A stretch of DNA of 52,732 bases from Phycisphaeraceae bacterium (lineage in GTDB: Bacteria > Planctomycetota > Phycisphaerae > Phycisphaerales > Phycisphaeraceae). The stretch is taken from positions 1-52,732 of the forward strand of contig JANQFR010000047.1 of assembly GCA_028277745.1 (NCBI GenBank), in the 5' to 3' direction. Both the position numbers and the translations under genes were made by a program. The notes beneath the pieces are model-generated. The model had not been told where the DNA came from, made no database searches, and saw nothing but the letters and a program-made list of their open reading frames with translations. Numbering within the stretch: position 1 is the stretch's first letter; the number at the start of each line of letters is the position of its first letter. Below, piece after piece: positions 52,252 to 52,732 of this stretch.

Positions 52252-52279
52252 GCCCCCGGCGCAATCGGGCGCCGGGGGC
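52252..52279 (+). other. 11-bp GC hairpin before tRNA-Ile
   Basis: GCCCCCGGCGC-AATCGG-GCGCCGGGGGC, perfect stem. It lies 15 nt before tRNA-Ile and 35 nt after the boxA-like motif. It may be an RNA-processing structure; a T-run for intrinsic termination is absent. Confidence 0.6.
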
Positions 52280-52294
52280 TCGGGTCGTCGTGAT

Positions 52295-52366
52295 TGACCC
52301 GTAGCTCAGCGGAAGAGCGGCTGGTTGATAACCGGCGGGTCGGGGGTTCGACTCCTCCCGGGTCAA
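52295..52366 (+). tRNA. tRNA-Ile (anticodon GAT)
   Basis: Acceptor TGACCCG/CGGGTCA (perfect), D stem GCTC/GAGC, anticodon stem GCTGG/CCGGC with loop TTGATAA, T arm GGGGG-TTCGACT-CCTCC, discriminator A, no CCA. The first pair U1-A72 is unusual for a bacterial Ile tRNA. Confidence 0.92.
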
Positions 52367-52388
52367 TTTCACCTGCCGCGATCTGTCG

Positions 52389-52460
52389 GACGCCGGAGCT
52401 CGAAGGCCGAGCGCTTCCCTGTCGAGGAAGGAGGTGCGGGTTCGAATCCCGTCGGCGTCG
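52389..52460 (+). tRNA. tRNA-Asp (anticodon GTC)
   Basis: Acceptor GACGCCG/CGGCGTC, D stem GCTC/GAGC, anticodon stem CTTCC/GGAAG with loop CTGTCGA, T arm GCGGG-TTCGAAT-CCCGT, discriminator G as usual for Asp, no CCA encoded. 22 nt after tRNA-Ile. Confidence 0.93.
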
Positions 52461-52468
52461 CTTGCTGC

Positions 52469-52541
52469 GCCACGGTAGCTCAACAGGCAGAGCAGCGGTC
52501 TAGTAAACCGCCGGTTGTCGGTTCGAAGCCGACCCGTGGCC
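52469..52541 (+). tRNA. tRNA-Thr (anticodon AGT)
   Basis: Acceptor GCCACGG/CCGTGGC (perfect), D stem GCTC/GAGC, anticodon stem GCGGT/ACCGC with loop CTAGTAA, T arm GTCGG-TTCGAAG-CCGAC, discriminator C, no CCA. The anticodon AGT (A34) is very rare in bacteria, which normally use inosine only in tRNA-Arg. G1-C72 and C2-G71 match Thr identity. 8 nt after tRNA-Asp. Confidence 0.88.
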
Positions 52542-52550
52542 CTGATCGTG

Positions 52551-52623
52551 CACCCCGTGGTTCAAGCGGATGAACGCCGGACTACGAATCCGGAGGGCGC
52601 AGGTTCGAATCCTGCCGGGGTGA
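52551..52623 (+). tRNA. tRNA-Arg (anticodon ACG)
   Basis: Acceptor CACCCCG/CGGGGTG (perfect), D stem GTTC/GAAC, anticodon stem CCGGA/TCCGG with loop CTACGAA, T arm GCAGG-TTCGAAT-CCTGC, discriminator A, no CCA. The first pair C1-G72 is unusual for bacterial Arg. Last tRNA visible; the array may continue after the repeat. Confidence 0.92.
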
Positions 52624-52630
52624 TTGGGAT

Positions 52631-52707
52631 GGCAGATGGCAGATGGCAGATGGCAGATGGCAGATGGCAGATGGCAGATGGCAGATGGCAGATGGCAGAT
52701 GGCAGAT
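52631..52707. repeat. Eleven-copy heptanucleotide tandem repeat (GGCAGAT)
   Basis: Eleven perfect copies of GGCAGAT directly after tRNA-Arg, with a partial copy on each side. It is a slippage-prone sequence. It is open in all reading frames by repetition but shows no gene. The last 25 bp of the window hold nothing recognisable. Confidence 0.95.
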
Positions 52708-52732
52708 GGCGGTAGTGTATCGATGCTTGTCA

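Noticed and set aside
51682..52623. tRNA array as remnant of an integrated phage or plasmid.
   Set aside because: No integrase, terminase or attachment-site duplication is visible in the window; the possibility stays open beyond 52732.
52631..52707. CRISPR array.
   Set aside because: The heptamers are contiguous without spacers, and no cas gene is present.
52515..52715. A 66-codon frame with repeating MADGRWQ.
   Set aside because: It begins inside tRNA-Thr, crosses tRNA-Arg and is produced entirely by the tandem repeat.

Overview
The window is a 52.7-kb stretch of GC-rich bacterial chromosome. Gene content suggests a planctomycete-like bacterium, perhaps class Phycisphaerae. Supporting signs are an ExbB-ExbD operon with a giant coiled-coil partner, a PhyH-type dioxygenase divergent from an AraC regulator, a carbohydrate porin, an MreBCD shape operon and many lineage-type hypothetical proteins. 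This placement is inference from gene content and style; there is no rRNA to confirm it. I see no transposase, integrase, prophage or CRISPR array.

Layout. 1-985: ECF sigma factor and its membrane anti-sigma factor (cut by the window edge). 1088-6781: purB, then on the other strand oprB, rpsO and pnp, with a good sigma70-type promoter before rpsO. 7014-15664: HemD-like protein, PhyH dioxygenase/AraC pair, degenerate HD-GYP protein, pyruvate dehydrogenase E2, a metal-less amidohydrolase-like protein with a lipoprotein, and a glycosyltransferase. 15880-25591: MetS/MetP-type transporter, a DUF368/PopT polyprenyl-phosphate transporter overlapping galE, a methyltransferase, mreBCD with a 42-residue membrane protein, another small membrane protein, a coiled-coil protein and a dihydroorotate-dehydrogenase-like enzyme. 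25613-37234: comF, Gfo/Idh oxidoreductase, a short pheT, aspartate kinase, an AEC permease, two hypotheticals, ubiX, a methyltransferase/TetR pair and a zinc-type dehydrogenase. 37260-42198: exbB-exbD-coiled-coil operon and a D-threonine-aldolase-like enzyme.

42346-52732 is the most interesting part. A photolyase is translationally coupled to the four-gene ligase-associated DNA damage response cassette (MBL exonuclease, ATP-dependent ligase, Lhr-core helicase, PdeM nuclease). The cassette converges, with overlapping 3' ends, on an RtcB RNA ligase that keeps every active-site motif. Divergently from rtcB, after about 500 bp of AT-richer and then strongly structured non-coding DNA, lies an array of at least eight tRNA genes of eight different isotypes (Glu, Met, Val, Phe, Ile, Asp, Thr, Arg) in 942 bp. 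None encodes CCA. Several have acceptor ends, stem mismatches or discriminator bases unlike housekeeping tRNAs, and one has the rare anticodon AGT. A boxA-like motif and an 11-bp hairpin sit inside the array, and an 11-copy heptanucleotide repeat follows it. I propose that RtcB and this array form an RNA-repair or tRNA-decoy/replacement module; this is a hypothesis from arrangement.

The intergenic spaces also hold several families of palindromes: paired-hairpin elements bounded by AGCC...GGCT, a 21-26-bp inverted repeat at two loci, and GAAGCCC...GGGCTTC palindromes at gene ends. They appear to be dispersed genomic elements, some placed where terminators would be expected.
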